The position numbers and the translations under genes were made by a program. The notes beneath the pieces were generated by a model, which was given only the letters and a program-made list of their open reading frames with translations, ran no database searches and was not told the DNA's origin. A stretch of 64,000 bases of DNA, taken from assembly GCA_016776725.1 (NCBI GenBank), contig JADHSV010000010.1, positions 1-64,000 of the forward strand, read 5' to 3'. This document shows, one piece after another, positions 7,023 to 16,583 of the stretch (position 1 is its first letter; every line of letters starts with the position of its first letter). The DNA is from Rhodospirillales bacterium (GTDB lineage: Bacteria > Pseudomonadota > Alphaproteobacteria > Rhodospirillales > Shumkoniaceae).

Positions 7023-9173
7023 ATGATCCGCCAATTCGAACTGCTTGAGCGTGTCCTCGAATACGATCCCGATGCGGACGAGGACGCGCTTAACCGCGCC
7101 TACGTTTATGCCATGAAGATGCATGGCTCGCAGAAGCGCGCCTCGGGCGATCCTTACTTTTCCCATCCCAACGAGGTTGCCGGTATTCTGACGGAATACA
7201 GACTGGATACGGCCTCGATCATCACCGCGCTGCTTCACGACACGGTCGAGGACACGGACGCGACGGCGGAGGACCTGCAAAAACACTTCGGCGACGAGGT
7301 TTTGCAGCTTGTTGACGGCGTTACCAAACTGACCCGTATCGAATTGCTGTCTGATCAGTCACAGCAGGCTGAAAACTTCCGAAAACTTTTGCTGGCCATG
7401 TCGAAGGACATTCGCGTCCTTCTGGTCAAGCTGGCCGATCGCCTGCACAACATGCGCACGCTGAACTACATCGAAAATCCGAATAAACGCCATCGGATTG
7501 CGCAGGAAACGATGGAGATCTACGCGCCGCTGGCCGAACGAATCGGCATGCACGCCATCAAGAACGAACTTGAGGAACTGGCGTTCGCAGAACTGAACCC
7601 GGATGCCCGCAACTCGGTGCTCACCCGCCTGGATTTCCTGCGCAAGGAAAGCGGCGAAAGCATTTCGGGAATTATCGGCCAGCTTACGGATCTGATGAAA
7701 GGGTCGGGATTCCGCGTCAGGATATTTGGTCGCGAGAAACAGCCCCATTCCATCTGGCGCAAAATGCAGCGCGAAAGCATTACCTTCGAGCAGCTTTCGG
7801 ACATCATGGCGTTTCGCCTGATCGTTCCCGGGATCGACGACGTGTATCGCGCCCTGGGCGCTATTCACGCCGCCTATCCGGTGGTTCCGGGCCGTTTCAA
7901 GGATTACATCAGTACGCCCAAACCCAACGGCTATCAGTCGTTGCATACAGGTGTTTTCGGACCACGGGGCGAGCGCATCGAGGTTCAGATTCGCACCGAA
8001 GAGATGCAAGACGTTGCAGAACGCGGCGTGGCCGCGCACTGGAGCTACAAACAGGGCGTTGGCAGCACAGAAGGCCCCCAATACCGGTGGCTTCGCGAAT
8101 TGCTGGAAATTCTGGATCAGGCGTCGGGACCCGAAGAGTTCCTGGAGAACACCAAGCTGGAAATGTTCCAGGATCAGGTGTTCTGCTTCACGCCGAAGGG
8201 ATATCTCATCAGCCTACCGTTTGGGGCGACGCCGGTCGATTTCGCCTATGCCGTCCATTCCGAGGTTGGCGATACCTGTGTCGGGGCCAAGATCAACGGC
8301 CGCATTCGTCCGCTGAAGGTAGAGCTTCGCAATGGCGATCAGGTCGAAATCCTGACCTCGAAGGCGCAAACGCCGTCTCCGGAATGGGAACGCTTTGTGG
8401 TAACCGGTCGGGCGCGGGCGCGTATCCGTCGTTTCATGCGCGCGCGGGAACGCGAACAATACGGCGAACTGGGGCGGTCCATCCTGATCAAAGCATTCAG
8501 GGAGGCCGGTTACGAATACAGCGACAAGGCCCTGGATGGGGTTCTCAAACGCCTCAAGTCAAATAGCGCCCATGATGTTTTCGCCGCCGTGGGTTCGGGT
8601 CATTTTACCGCGCGTGAAGTCGTGGAAACGGTCTATCCCGGAGTAAAGGCGAAACGCCTTGGTCCGGAAAAGGTGGTGCCCATCGGCAGGGCGCGCACTC
8701 GCAGCGGCAAGGAAAAGACCCCCAGCGTTCCCATCGTCGGGCTGATTTCGGGCATGGCGGTGCATTTCGCGGGATGTTGCCATCCGCTTCCGGGGGACCG
8801 CATCGTCGGCATTATCACCACCGGCAAGGGCGTCACCATTCACACCATCGACTGCCACGAACTGGAAGGGCTTAGCGACCAGCCCGAGCGATGGCTGGAC
8901 GTTTCGTGGGAAATGGAAGGCCAGGACGCGGATATCCACGTCGGGCGGCTCAATCTGGTGCTTTCCAACGAGGCCGGAAGTCTGGGCGCTATTTCCAATA
9001 TCATCGCCAAAAACGACGGCAACATCAGCAATCTGAACATCACCAACCGCTCGGCGGACTTTTTTGAAATTCTTCTCGATATCGAAGTCAAGGATCTCAA
9101 ACACCTGACAAATATTATCGCAGCCTTGCGGGCCTCCAACGTAATCAACGAAGTGGAACGCGCCCGCGGATGA
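7023..9173 (+). CDS. rsh: Bifunctional (p)ppGpp synthetase/hydrolase (RelA/SpoT homologue)
   Basis: Makes and degrades the alarmone (p)ppGpp. All four modules are visible in the 716 aa: the HD hydrolase with intact LLHDTVEDT (about 68-76); the synthetase with GREKQPHSIWRKM and the KDYISTPKPNGYQSLHT substrate-binding stretch (about 235-350); a TGS domain (about 385-450, beginning VFCFTPKG); and a C-terminal ACT domain (about 640-716). A CCxP motif (FAGCCHPLPGD) lies in the zinc-finger/CC region. Intact HD residues argue for a bifunctional enzyme. It follows rpoZ closely and is followed by DUF2062 and pdxJ, the usual alphaproteobacterial order. Confidence 0.97.
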   Translation: MIRQFELLERVLEYDPDADEDALNRAYVYAMKMHGSQKRASGDPYFSHPNEVAGILTEYRLDTASIITALLHDTVEDTDATAEDLQKHFGDEVLQLVDGVTKLTRIELLSDQSQQAENFRKLLLAMSKDIRVLLVKLADRLHNMRTLNYIENPNKRHRIAQETMEIYAPLAERIGMHAIKNELEELAFAELNPDARNSVLTRLDFLRKESGESISGIIGQLTDLMKGSGFRVRIFGREKQPHSIWRKMQRESITFEQLSDIMAFRLIVPGIDDVYRALGAIHAAYPVVPGRFKDYISTPKPNGYQSLHTGVFGPRGERIEVQIRTEEMQDVAERGVAAHWSYKQGVGSTEGPQYRWLRELLEILDQASGPEEFLENTKLEMFQDQVFCFTPKGYLISLPFGATPVDFAYAVHSEVGDTCVGAKINGRIRPLKVELRNGDQVEILTSKAQTPSPEWERFVVTGRARARIRRFMRAREREQYGELGRSILIKAFREAGYEYSDKALDGVLKRLKSNSAHDVFAAVGSGHFTAREVVETVYPGVKAKRLGPEKVVPIGRARTRSGKEKTPSVPIVGLISGMAVHFAGCCHPLPGDRIVGIITTGKGVTIHTIDCHELEGLSDQPERWLDVSWEMEGQDADIHVGRLNLVLSNEAGSLGAISNIIAKNDGNISNLNITNRSADFFEILLDIEVKDLKHLTNIIAALRASNVINEVERARG

Positions 9174-9227
9174 CGCTGCCGCGTTTTTACCTATAGCCCA
9201 TTCCACCGTTTGCCCTATATTCACGCC

Positions 9228-9845
9228 ATGTTTTTGCGTCGCAAGAAAATAACGTTTCCCGAACGGGTGCGAGAGTTCCTTTGGCCTCGGTCAGGGTGGC
9301 GTCGGACGATCAGCTACCTTTTTCATCGGGTGGCGAGGTTGCCAGGCTCGCCCTACTTTGTGGCGGCCGGTTTCGCCTGCGGCGCAGCTCTTTCGTTTAC
9401 CCCGTTTGTTGGAATGCATATTGCGCTGGGCTGCCTTTTGGCATGGGTTATCCGCGCCAGCCTGCTTTCCGCCGCCATTGGAACCGTTGTCGGGAATCCA
9501 TGGACCTTCCCCTTCATTTGGATCTGGATTTACGAACTTGGTCGCTGGCTGCTGGACGAAACCAGCGGACAGGTGGCCGAAGGGCTGAACTTTTCAGAAT
9601 TTTTCGGGACATTCACCGAGGCATTTCTGCGGTTTGATCTGGTATACGTGTTTGAAACGGCGTGGCCGGTATTCTGGCCGATGGTCGTTGGCGGCATCCC
9701 GACCGCCGTCGTTGTCTGGGTCGCGTTTTATTTTCCGCTCAAACCGATCGTGGGCGCTTATCAACGCCGGCGATGGATACGGTGCATGAAGCAGCAGCAG
9801 GAGGCTCGCGATGAAAAAACCGCTGAGGCTGGGCGTCAACATTGA
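9228..9845 (+). CDS. DUF2062 domain membrane protein
   Basis: A 205-aa protein of the DUF2062 family. The core has a hydrophobic hairpin of small residues at about 45-85 ([20 protein letters not shown] is close to the family signature), then [19 protein letters not shown], then two further membrane segments. The function is unknown. I start at ATG 9228; an upstream TTG at 9210 would add six residues. The last 35 bp overlap pdxJ in another frame, so the two are very likely co-translated, and the pdxJ ribosome site lies inside this gene. Confidence 0.88.
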   Translation: MFLRRKKITFPERVREFLWPRSGWRRTISYLFHRVARLPGSPYFVAAGFACGAALSFTPFVGMHIALGCLLAWVIRASLLSAAIGTVVGNPWTFPFIWIWIYELGRWLLDETSGQVAEGLNFSEFFGTFTEAFLRFDLVYVFETAWPVFWPMVVGGIPTAVVVWVAFYFPLKPIVGAYQRRRWIRCMKQQQEARDEKTAEAGRQH

Positions 9846-10548
9846 CCATGTGGCCACCATTCGCAATGCGCGTGGCGGCAGATTTCCCGACCCGCTACGC
9901 GCCGCGCTTCTTGCTGTCGAGGCCGGAGCCGACGGCATTACCGCGCATCTGCGCGAGGACCGCCGCCATATTTCCGACGATGACATCACCAAATTGCGCG
10001 AAACGATTTCGGTGCCGCTGAATCTTGAAATGGCGGCCACCGAAGAAATGCTTGAGATCGCGCTTCGCCACAAGCCGCATGCCGCCTGTATCGTGCCCGA
10101 GAAGCGCGAGGAACGCACCACCGAAGGCGGTCTGGACGCGGCGGGAGGGCACAATCACCTGAAGCCCTTCGTCACCCAGCTTGTTAAGGCGGGCATTAGG
10201 GTATCCCTGTTCATCGAGGCCAACCCTTTTCAACTGGACGCTGCCGTTTCCTTAGGGGCTCCGGTGGTTGAACTGCATACGGGTGCCTATTGCGAAGCCG
10301 AGGGAGGGGCGCGCGACGAAGAATTCGCCCGCATCCGCGAAGCCGCAGCACATGCCGAAACGGTTGGTCTGGAATGTCATGCCGGGCACGGCCTTGATTT
10401 CGATACCGTGGGACCGGTTGCCGCCATTCCCAATATTGTCGAATTCAACATCGGGCACTTCCTGGTTGGCGAGGCCATTTTCGTCGGTCTGGCCGAGAGC
10501 ATTCGCGCCATGCGCCACCTCATGGACGAGGCCCGGACCGGCGCATGA
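9811..10548 (+). CDS. pdxJ: Pyridoxine 5'-phosphate synthase
   Basis: Condenses 1-deoxy-xylulose 5-phosphate with aminoacetone 3-phosphate in the DXP-dependent vitamin B6 pathway. The 245-aa TIM barrel shows [16 protein letters not shown] at the N-terminus, [43 protein letters not shown] and [10 protein letters not shown], as in E. coli PdxJ. AGGAGG lies seven bases upstream of ATG 9811, inside the end of the DUF2062 gene. The stop overlaps the acpS start (ATGA). Confidence 0.97.
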   Translation: MKKPLRLGVNIDHVATIRNARGGRFPDPLRAALLAVEAGADGITAHLREDRRHISDDDITKLRETISVPLNLEMAATEEMLEIALRHKPHAACIVPEKREERTTEGGLDAAGGHNHLKPFVTQLVKAGIRVSLFIEANPFQLDAAVSLGAPVVELHTGAYCEAEGGARDEEFARIREAAAHAETVGLECHAGHGLDFDTVGPVAAIPNIVEFNIGHFLVGEAIFVGLAESIRAMRHLMDEARTGA

Positions 10549-10952
10549 TTCTTGGACTCGGAACCGATCTTTGCGATATCCGGCGTATCGAACGTTCGCT
10601 CGCACGCTTTGGCGAACGCTTCACCCAGCGGGTCTATACGGATATCGAACGGCGCAAGGCCGCCCGCCGACCCCACCCGGCAAACGTTTTTGCCCAATGT
10701 TTCGCCGCCAAGGAGGCCTGCACCAAGGCCCTCGGGACCGGGCTTCGCCGGGGTGTTTATCTTCGCGATATCGAGGTGTGCAACGAGCAAAGCGGCAAAC
10801 CGTATCTGAGGCTCTCGGGCGGGGCTATGGACCGGCTTCGGGAAATGATGCCGCCTGGCAAGTCGGCACAGATCAATGTTTCACTGACCGATGAATATCC
10901 GATGGCCCACGCCATCGTTATTATTTCCGCGGTTGCCGGAGATGCGCCTTGA
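10545..10952 (+). CDS. acpS: Holo-[acyl-carrier-protein] synthase
   Basis: Transfers 4'-phosphopantetheine from CoA to acyl carrier protein. The product is 135 aa. [15 protein letters not shown] carries the Mg-binding Asp, and [14 protein letters not shown] carries the catalytic Glu-Lys motif. The GTDLxxI and FxxKEAxxKALG signatures are complete. It is translationally coupled to pdxJ and lies 89 bp before lepB. Confidence 0.96.
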   Translation: MILGLGTDLCDIRRIERSLARFGERFTQRVYTDIERRKAARRPHPANVFAQCFAAKEACTKALGTGLRRGVYLRDIEVCNEQSGKPYLRLSGGAMDRLREMMPPGKSAQINVSLTDEYPMAHAIVIISAVAGDAP

Positions 10953-11000
10953 CAGAAGGGTCCGGTACGGCTTTCATCGGGTGGCCAGATCGTCGTGATT

Positions 11001-11019
11001 TGTAAAAACGTGTAAAAAC
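11001..11019. promoter_or_regulatory. Two 9-bp direct repeats in the lepB leader
   Basis: TGTAAAAAC occurs at 11001-11009 and again at 11011-11019, exactly one helical turn apart, followed by an A/T-rich stretch up to the lepB ATG at 11042. The spacing suits binding of a protein to one DNA face, or it may be chance in A-rich sequence. I see no strong promoter hexamers around it. Confidence 0.25.
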
Positions 11020-11041
11020 AATTTGTTAAACGGACAACTTA

Positions 11042-11776
11042 ATGGAAAAAGAAAAGTCTGAAGGGCTATCGGAGACGGTGCGGACCGTCGTTTATGCCGT
11101 TCTTATCGCCGTTTTTATCCGAACCTTCGCTTACGAGCCGTTCAGCATACCGTCCGGCTCCATGAAGCCGACGTTGCTGATCGGCGACTATTTGTTCGTT
11201 TCCAAATTTTCATACGGCTACAGCCATCATTCGCTGCCCTTCAGCCTGCCACTGTTTTCCGGGCGCATGCTGGTCAGCGAACCCGAACGCGGCGATGTCG
11301 CGGTGTTCAAGTATCCCAGCGACACGTCGAAAGATTACATCAAAAGGATCGTCGGCCTCCCGGGCGACGAGATTCAGGTTGTTCGCGGTCTCCTGCACAT
11401 CAACGGAAAGGCGATAACGCGCGAACGAACCAGCGATTTTATTGATCGCAACCCCAGCGGCAGTGTCAGGCGCATAACGCGCTATATCGAAACCCTTCCC
11501 AACGGCCGACAGCATTTCATTCTTGAGGAAAACGGGGATCGGGGCCAGGCCGACAACACGCCGCTTTATGTGGTTCCCGAGGAACATTTCTTCGCCATGG
11601 GCGATAACCGGGACAATTCCAACGACAGCCGTTTCTTGGATGTGCGCTTTATTCCCCGCGTAAACCTTGTGGGCCGCGCCGACTTCCTGTTTTTTTCCAT
11701 CGACGGAACCGTATGGAAAATCTGGTCGTGGTTCTCGACCGTTCGCTTTGGCCGTATGTTCAGCGGGATCGAGTAG
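11042..11776 (+). CDS. lepB: Signal peptidase I
   Basis: Cleaves signal peptides from exported proteins at the periplasmic face of the inner membrane. The 244-aa protein has one N-terminal membrane segment (about 14-30). The catalytic Ser40 is in PSGSMKPTL and Lys101 in KDYIKRIVGLPGD. Box E is present as AMGDNRDNSNDSR. It heads the conserved lepB-rnc-era group; the rnc start is five bases past its stop. Confidence 0.97.
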   Translation: MEKEKSEGLSETVRTVVYAVLIAVFIRTFAYEPFSIPSGSMKPTLLIGDYLFVSKFSYGYSHHSLPFSLPLFSGRMLVSEPERGDVAVFKYPSDTSKDYIKRIVGLPGDEIQVVRGLLHINGKAITRERTSDFIDRNPSGSVRRITRYIETLPNGRQHFILEENGDRGQADNTPLYVVPEEHFFAMGDNRDNSNDSRFLDVRFIPRVNLVGRADFLFFSIDGTVWKIWSWFSTVRFGRMFSGIE

Positions 11777-11781
11777 CGAGT

Positions 11782-12477
11782 ATGGGAACGCTCCCCGACC
11801 AGTTGGAAGAAGTTATCGGATATCGTTTCGTCAAACCGGAGTATCTGGTCGAGGCGCTGACCCATTCCAGCCTTGCCAAAAACCATTCGCGCAGGCTGCC
11901 CTCCAATGAACGGATGGAATTCCTGGGTGACCGGGTTCTGGGGCTGGTGGTCGCCCGCCTGCTGTTCGAACGTTTTGCCCACGAGGACGAAGGCGCGCTG
12001 GCCCGCCGGCATGCCGAACTGGTGCGCAAGGAAACTCTTGCCCGTGTTGCCGACACCATCGGACTGGCCCGCCATATCCGTATGTCGCACGGCGAGGAAG
12101 ACGCCGGTGGCCGCGAGAACCCCGCACTTCTGGCCGATGCCTGCGAAGCCGTGATCGCGGCCATGTTTCTGGACGGCGGCCTTGATACGGCCGAGACTTT
12201 TATCCGTAGCTATTGGAACGCTTTGGCCGACGAAGACCTGACGCCGCCCAAGGATGCGAAGACCGCATTGCAGGAATGGGCGCAGGCTCGATCCCTGCCG
12301 TTGCCTGACTATCGGGAGGTCGGGCGCGACGGCCCGGCCCATGCGCCGGTTTTCCGCATTCAGGTGACGGTGCAGGGGGAAGCCCCCGAATTCGGCAGCG
12401 CGCCGTCCAAACGCGGCGCTGAACAACTTGCGGCGCGAACGCTGATCGACCGTCTGGAGGGCGTCCAAGGTGAGTGA
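11782..12477 (+). CDS. rnc: Ribonuclease III
   Basis: A double-strand-specific endoribonuclease for rRNA and mRNA processing. The 231-aa product has the signature NERMEFLGDRVL (about 44-55), the second metal-binding motif DACEAVIAAMFLDGG, and a C-terminal double-stranded RNA-binding domain (about 160-228) ending KRGAEQLAARTLID. I start at ATG 11782 because an upstream in-frame start (11713) would overlap lepB by 64 bp and add a non-homologous 23 residues. Its end overlaps era by eight bases. Confidence 0.97.
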   Translation: MGTLPDQLEEVIGYRFVKPEYLVEALTHSSLAKNHSRRLPSNERMEFLGDRVLGLVVARLLFERFAHEDEGALARRHAELVRKETLARVADTIGLARHIRMSHGEEDAGGRENPALLADACEAVIAAMFLDGGLDTAETFIRSYWNALADEDLTPPKDAKTALQEWAQARSLPLPDYREVGRDGPAHAPVFRIQVTVQGEAPEFGSAPSKRGAEQLAARTLIDRLEGVQGE

Positions 12478-13372
12478 TTCGGGAAACAGTTGCGGCTTCG
12501 TTGCGGTTCTGGGCGCGCCCAACGTGGGCAAATCGACCCTGATAAACGAGGTTGTGGGAACCAAGGTTTCGATTGTTTCGCCGAAGGTGCAGACGACCCG
12601 CACAAGGGTGCTGGGTATCCATCTTCAGGGCGCGGCGCAGATCGTTTTTATCGACACGCCGGGCATTTTTGAGCCCCGGCGGCGTCTTGACCGGGCCATG
12701 GTCGCGGCCGCCTGGGGCGGGGCCGATGGGGCCGACCTGATCTTGTTGCTGGTCGACGCCGAACGCGGGATCGACCGAAATACGCGGGGCATCATCGATA
12801 AATTGCGGGCCTCACGGCGCAAGGCCATATTGGCGGTCAACAAGGTCGATCTGGTGCATAAGTCGGATCTGTTGAAGCTGGCGTCTGATTTGAACGAAAC
12901 GGAGCTTTTCACCGACATCTTCATGATTTCGGCGATCTCCGGAGACGGGGTGGACGATCTTGTGGAAACCCTGGCGTCGCGGGTGCCGCAGGGGCCGTGG
13001 ATGTTCCCCGAGGACCAGATTTCCGACATGCCGCAACGCCTGCTGGCGGCCGAGATAACTCGCGAGCAGTTGTATCATCAGCTGCATCAGGAACTGCCCT
13101 ATTCGACGACCGTTGAAACCGAAGGCTGGGAACAGCGTGATGATGGCTCCATTCAAATCGATCAGGTCATTTTCGTGCAGCGCGAAAGCCAGCGCGCCAT
13201 CATCCTTGGCAAAAAAGGCCAGCGCATCCGGTCGCTGGGCGCGGCTTCGCGGGCCGAGCTGAAGGAAATTCTGGACTGCAAGGTCCATCTGTTCCTGTTC
13301 GTCAAGGTCCGCGAATCATGGGGCGACGATCCCGAGCGCTACCGCGACTGGGGACTGGACTTCAACGCCTGA
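12470..13372 (+). CDS. era: GTPase Era
   Basis: A GTPase that binds the 3' end of 16S rRNA and helps mature the small ribosomal subunit. The product is 300 aa. Its G1 is GAPNVGKST, G3 is DTPGI and G4 is NKVD, with a C-terminal KH domain carrying ILGKKGQRIRSLG. It is translationally coupled to rnc. In many alphaproteobacteria recO follows directly; here a reverse-strand glutamate dehydrogenase gene lies between. Confidence 0.97.
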   Translation: MSDSGNSCGFVAVLGAPNVGKSTLINEVVGTKVSIVSPKVQTTRTRVLGIHLQGAAQIVFIDTPGIFEPRRRLDRAMVAAAWGGADGADLILLLVDAERGIDRNTRGIIDKLRASRRKAILAVNKVDLVHKSDLLKLASDLNETELFTDIFMISAISGDGVDDLVETLASRVPQGPWMFPEDQISDMPQRLLAAEITREQLYHQLHQELPYSTTVETEGWEQRDDGSIQIDQVIFVQRESQRAIILGKKGQRIRSLGAASRAELKEILDCKVHLFLFVKVRESWGDDPERYRDWGLDFNA

Positions 13373-13399
13373 CCCACCCTTTGTCCGCAATTGGGCCGA

Positions 13400-14665
13400 T
13401 CAGTGCTTGAAGAACTTGCGTGTTCCCCGGGCGCTGACGGCCGTTCCAATTCGGTCCAGCGCCAACACATAGGCCGCCGTTCGCATGTCGACGGCCTTGT
13501 CCTGTTTGATGCGCCAGATTTTTTCCGCTTCAGGTTCGATGAATTTCCGCAATCGTTCCTGAACCTCGTCTTCGCCCCAGTAGTATCCGGCCCGGTTCTG
13601 GGCCCACTCGAAATACGAAACCGTGACGCCGCCGGCGTTGGCCAGAATGTCCGGAATCGCCACCACGCCGCGCTGCGCCAGGATTTTGTCGGCCAGCGGC
13701 GTGGTCGGGCCGTTGGCCAGTTCCAGAACGTAGCGGGCCTTAATCTGGGCGGCATTGTCATCGACAATCTGGTTTTCCAAAGCACCCGGAACCAGCACGT
13801 CGCAATCGGACACCAATAGCTCTTCGTTGGACATCTCGCAGGCTTTCCCGAACGTCGGCGCGCCCGCGACCCTGCCGGTTTTCTCCTTGTGCGCCAGGAC
13901 TTTGTGCGGGTCCATCCCATCGGCGTCGTACAGGGCCGAAACCGAGTCCGAAACACCGACAATCTTGTAGCCGTCGTCAAACAGCGGCAGCGCGCAGTGG
14001 ATGGATGCGTTGCCGAACCCCTGAAACGCGACCCGCGTCTTTTTGGGGGTCAGGCCGAAGGTCTTTTCCAGATGGCGCAAAATGTAATAGCCGCCCCGTC
14101 CGGTCGCCGATTCGCGGCCCAGCGATCCGCCCAGAACAATGGGCTTGCCGGTAATGACGGCGGGTGACGGGTGGCCGACGATGGTCGAGTATTCGTGTGC
14201 CATCCAGCCCATGATCATGGCGTTGGTGTAAACGTCCGGCGCCGGGATATCGCGATCAGGGCCGAGCACACGTGCAAAGGCCCGCACATAGGCGCGGCTC
14301 AACCGTTCCAGTTCGCCGTGGGACAGTTTGTGGGGATCGACTGCAACACCGCCCTTGCCTCCGCCAAACGGCAGGTTGACCACGGCCGACTTGAAGGTCA
14401 TCCAGAAGGCCAGCGCCACGACCTCGTCCATGTTCACCTTGGGATGATAGCGAATGCCGCCCTTGGTGGGGCCGCGGGTGTCGTCGTAGCGGCACCGCCA
14501 GGCCCTGAAGGACTTTAGCGAGCCATCGTCCATGCGAACGTTCAGGCTGGCGACGGTGGTTTCCTGTGGATGACTGAGCTTGACCATAACGTCGGGGTCA
14601 ACCTCGATGTACTTGGCGGCCTCTTTCAAACGTTTTCGGGCCTTGGAGAAGAGCGTCGATGGCAT
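13400..14665 (-). CDS. gdhA: Glu/Leu/Phe/Val family dehydrogenase (glutamate dehydrogenase)
   Basis: Oxidative deamination of glutamate to 2-oxoglutarate, or the reverse. The 421-aa product (about the hexameric GDH size) shows RGPTKGGIRYHP, the active-site lysine motif NLPFGGGKGGV, DIPAPDVYTN, TGKPIVLGGSLGRESATGRGG and the Rossmann glycine motif FQGFGNAS. I start at ATG 14665 because AAGGAGG sits upstream at good spacing and residue 1 matches family starts; the frame stays open another 45 codons upstream. NAD versus NADP use is not decided. It lies between era and recO on the opposite strand, convergent with era. Confidence 0.93.
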   Translation of the reverse strand: MPSTLFSKARKRLKEAAKYIEVDPDVMVKLSHPQETTVASLNVRMDDGSLKSFRAWRCRYDDTRGPTKGGIRYHPKVNMDEVVALAFWMTFKSAVVNLPFGGGKGGVAVDPHKLSHGELERLSRAYVRAFARVLGPDRDIPAPDVYTNAMIMGWMAHEYSTIVGHPSPAVITGKPIVLGGSLGRESATGRGGYYILRHLEKTFGLTPKKTRVAFQGFGNASIHCALPLFDDGYKIVGVSDSVSALYDADGMDPHKVLAHKEKTGRVAGAPTFGKACEMSNEELLVSDCDVLVPGALENQIVDDNAAQIKARYVLELANGPTTPLADKILAQRGVVAIPDILANAGGVTVSYFEWAQNRAGYYWGEDEVQERLRKFIEPEAEKIWRIKQDKAVDMRTAAYVLALDRIGTAVSARGTRKFFKH

Positions 14666-14913
14666 GACATTTCCTCCTTGCCGACGACCCGTGATCGAAG
14701 GATCACCGGCGTTTCCTGATTTTTCGGAAAAATAGTCGAAACTAAGGGTTTGCCCGCTCTGGTCGGACTGGATGGTTTGGAACCCGCTGCGCTCATACAC
14801 ACCACGGCGTCCATCCGTATCTTGTACCCGTTAATGAAACACATTTTTGGCAATGATTCCAAGACATTTCATTGGGAGTCACGCCCGCCCGATTTTGGGG
14901 TAGACTGCAGACC

Positions 14914-15654
14914 ATGGAGTGGGTGGATCAGGGCATTGTGCTATCGGCGCGGCGGCACGGGGAATCTTCCGTTATCGCCACCTTGCTGACCCGTGCGCAC
15001 GGCTGCCACGCCGGGCTGGTGCGGGGCGGGGCGGGCAAGCGCGCGCGGGGTATTCTGCAACCCGGTAACAAGGTCGAGGCGCGCTGGCGGGCGCGGCTTG
15101 CCGAACACCTGGGAACCATGATGTGCGAGCTGACCCACCCGTATGCCGCCGCCGTCATGGACGATGCCGATCGACTGGCCGCGCTCAGTTCAGCCTGCGC
15201 GCTCACTGAAGCGGCCCTGCCCGAACGCGAGGCCCACGAAGCCGTATATGACGGGCTTCTCGTGCTGCTGGAAGCCATCGAGAGCAACGACTGGCCCACC
15301 GTCTACGTGCACTGGGAAATCGGCCTGCTGGGCGAGCTGGGTTTCGGCCTCGATTTGTCCGAATGCGCCGCCACCGGGCGTAACGACCAGCTGGCCTACG
15401 TTTCCCCCAAGTCCGGCCGCGCCGTATCGCTGGCGGCGGGCGAGGCCTATGAAAACAAGCTGTTGCCGCTTCCCGCCTTTCTGGTCTCAATCGACGGCAA
15501 GGGGGATGTGAGCGAAATGAGCGAAGTCGCCGACGGCCTGCGCCTGACCGGATATTTCCTTGAACGCCACGTGCTGTCTCACCACGATAAAGGATTGCCC
15601 GCGGCGCGCCGCCGCCTGGCCGCCCGACTGAACAAATACAAGCAGAGGGAATAA
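14914..15654 (+). CDS. recO: DNA repair protein RecO
   Basis: Recombination mediator that, with RecR, helps RecA replace SSB on single-stranded DNA. The product is 246 aa. The N-terminal OB-fold begins MEWVDQGIVLSARRHGESS, followed by LVRGGAGKRARGILQPGN, and then a helical domain. Only one cysteine remains in the region where some RecO proteins carry a four-cysteine zinc site (SECAATGRND), so zinc is unlikely to be bound. I start at ATG 14914 by homology; an upstream TTG at 14872 would add fourteen atypical residues. Confidence 0.94.
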   Translation: MEWVDQGIVLSARRHGESSVIATLLTRAHGCHAGLVRGGAGKRARGILQPGNKVEARWRARLAEHLGTMMCELTHPYAAAVMDDADRLAALSSACALTEAALPEREAHEAVYDGLLVLLEAIESNDWPTVYVHWEIGLLGELGFGLDLSECAATGRNDQLAYVSPKSGRAVSLAAGEAYENKLLPLPAFLVSIDGKGDVSEMSEVADGLRLTGYFLERHVLSHHDKGLPAARRRLAARLNKYKQRE

Positions 15655-15658
15655 TCGA

Positions 15659-16054
15659 ATGGAAACCATGATGCTTCCCGTGACCGCGCTGTACGGCGGC
15701 GTGCTTGGCCTGTTTGCCCTGTTCCTTGGCATTCGCATCACCGTCATGCGATCAAAAAAGAAAATCGTTCTCAATGACGGTGGCGACGCCGAACTGACCA
15801 CCGCCATCCGCGTTTTCGGCAATTTCGCCGAATACGTGCCGCTGGCCCTGATCCTGCTGGCCCTGGCCGAAATCAACGGCGCGTCTTCCGCCATGACCCA
15901 CTGGCTGGGCGGCGCGCTCGTCGTCGGACGGCTCCTGCACCTCATCGGCCTCGACGGAACCCGCATGATCACCTTCGGCCGCGTCGCCGGAATGACCATC
16001 ACCTGGGGCGTAATCCTTATCGCCTCGGTGCTGGGGTTATCCCGGCTGATCTGA
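15659..16054 (+). CDS. MAPEG family membrane protein
   Basis: A 131-aa membrane protein with four predicted helices. It has the MAPEG hallmarks: a first helix with GVLGLFALFLGIRITVMR, then RVFGNFAEYVPLALILLALAE, where Asn and Glu lie in helix 2, and GRLLHLIGL in helix 3. MAPEG proteins include membrane glutathione transferases; bacterial members are mostly uncharacterised. The start ATG 15659 lies one base after the recO stop, so it is read from the same mRNA. Confidence 0.88.
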   Translation: METMMLPVTALYGGVLGLFALFLGIRITVMRSKKKIVLNDGGDAELTTAIRVFGNFAEYVPLALILLALAEINGASSAMTHWLGGALVVGRLLHLIGLDGTRMITFGRVAGMTITWGVILIASVLGLSRLI

Positions 16055-16187
16055 GGCGCGAGGGCCTCGCTTTCCGACCGGCTTGCTTGTTGCCGGGTGT
16101 TTGCGGTGGTGGGTTGAGGGTATATTGTGGGGTGGTGGCGTCATCGGGGGTGGTGGCGCTGTGGTGTATTCGGAAGGATCAAAAATT

Positions 16188-16538
16188 ATGAGCGATATTA
16201 AACGCATCGGAACCTGGGAACGCATGAGCAGGGCGGTGGTGCATGGCGATACGGTTTATCTAGCGGGGCAGACGGGGGATGCGGAGGCGGGGTTTGAGAA
16301 GCAGGTTCATCAGACGCTGGGCAAGGTTGCGGACGGTTTGGCTGAGGTGGGGTCGGACAAGACGCGGATGTTGCAGGCCATTGTCTGGCTGGACGACATG
16401 CGCAATTTCGATGCTTTCAACGCCATTTGGGATGCCTGGGTGCCCGAGGGGCATGCGCCGGCGCGGGCGTGTGGCGAGGTTCGCATGGCCAGGGCCGGGA
16501 TTGCGGTCGAGGTGACGGTGATCGCGGCGGCCGGATGA
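16188..16538 (+). CDS. RidA family protein
   Basis: A 116-aa member of the RidA/YjgF/YER057c family, which hydrolyses reactive enamine/imine intermediates from PLP enzymes. Visible are MSRAVVHGDTVYLAGQTG, QVHQTLGKV and the C-terminal RACGEVRMARAGIAVEVTVIA, whose Arg in the CGEVR-like stretch matches the catalytic region. The ATG at 16188 follows a GT-rich leader (about 16083-16165, many GGTGG runs) that is unlike nearby intergenic DNA. Codon use favours GGG and GCG more than neighbouring genes. It lies with a PHP phosphatase gene 45 bp downstream. Confidence 0.87.
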   Translation: MSDIKRIGTWERMSRAVVHGDTVYLAGQTGDAEAGFEKQVHQTLGKVADGLAEVGSDKTRMLQAIVWLDDMRNFDAFNAIWDAWVPEGHAPARACGEVRMARAGIAVEVTVIAAAG

Positions 16539-16583
16539 GCGGCCAGCGCCGCCTGCGCAGCCAGAGAATCCAGCGCGGGTAGC

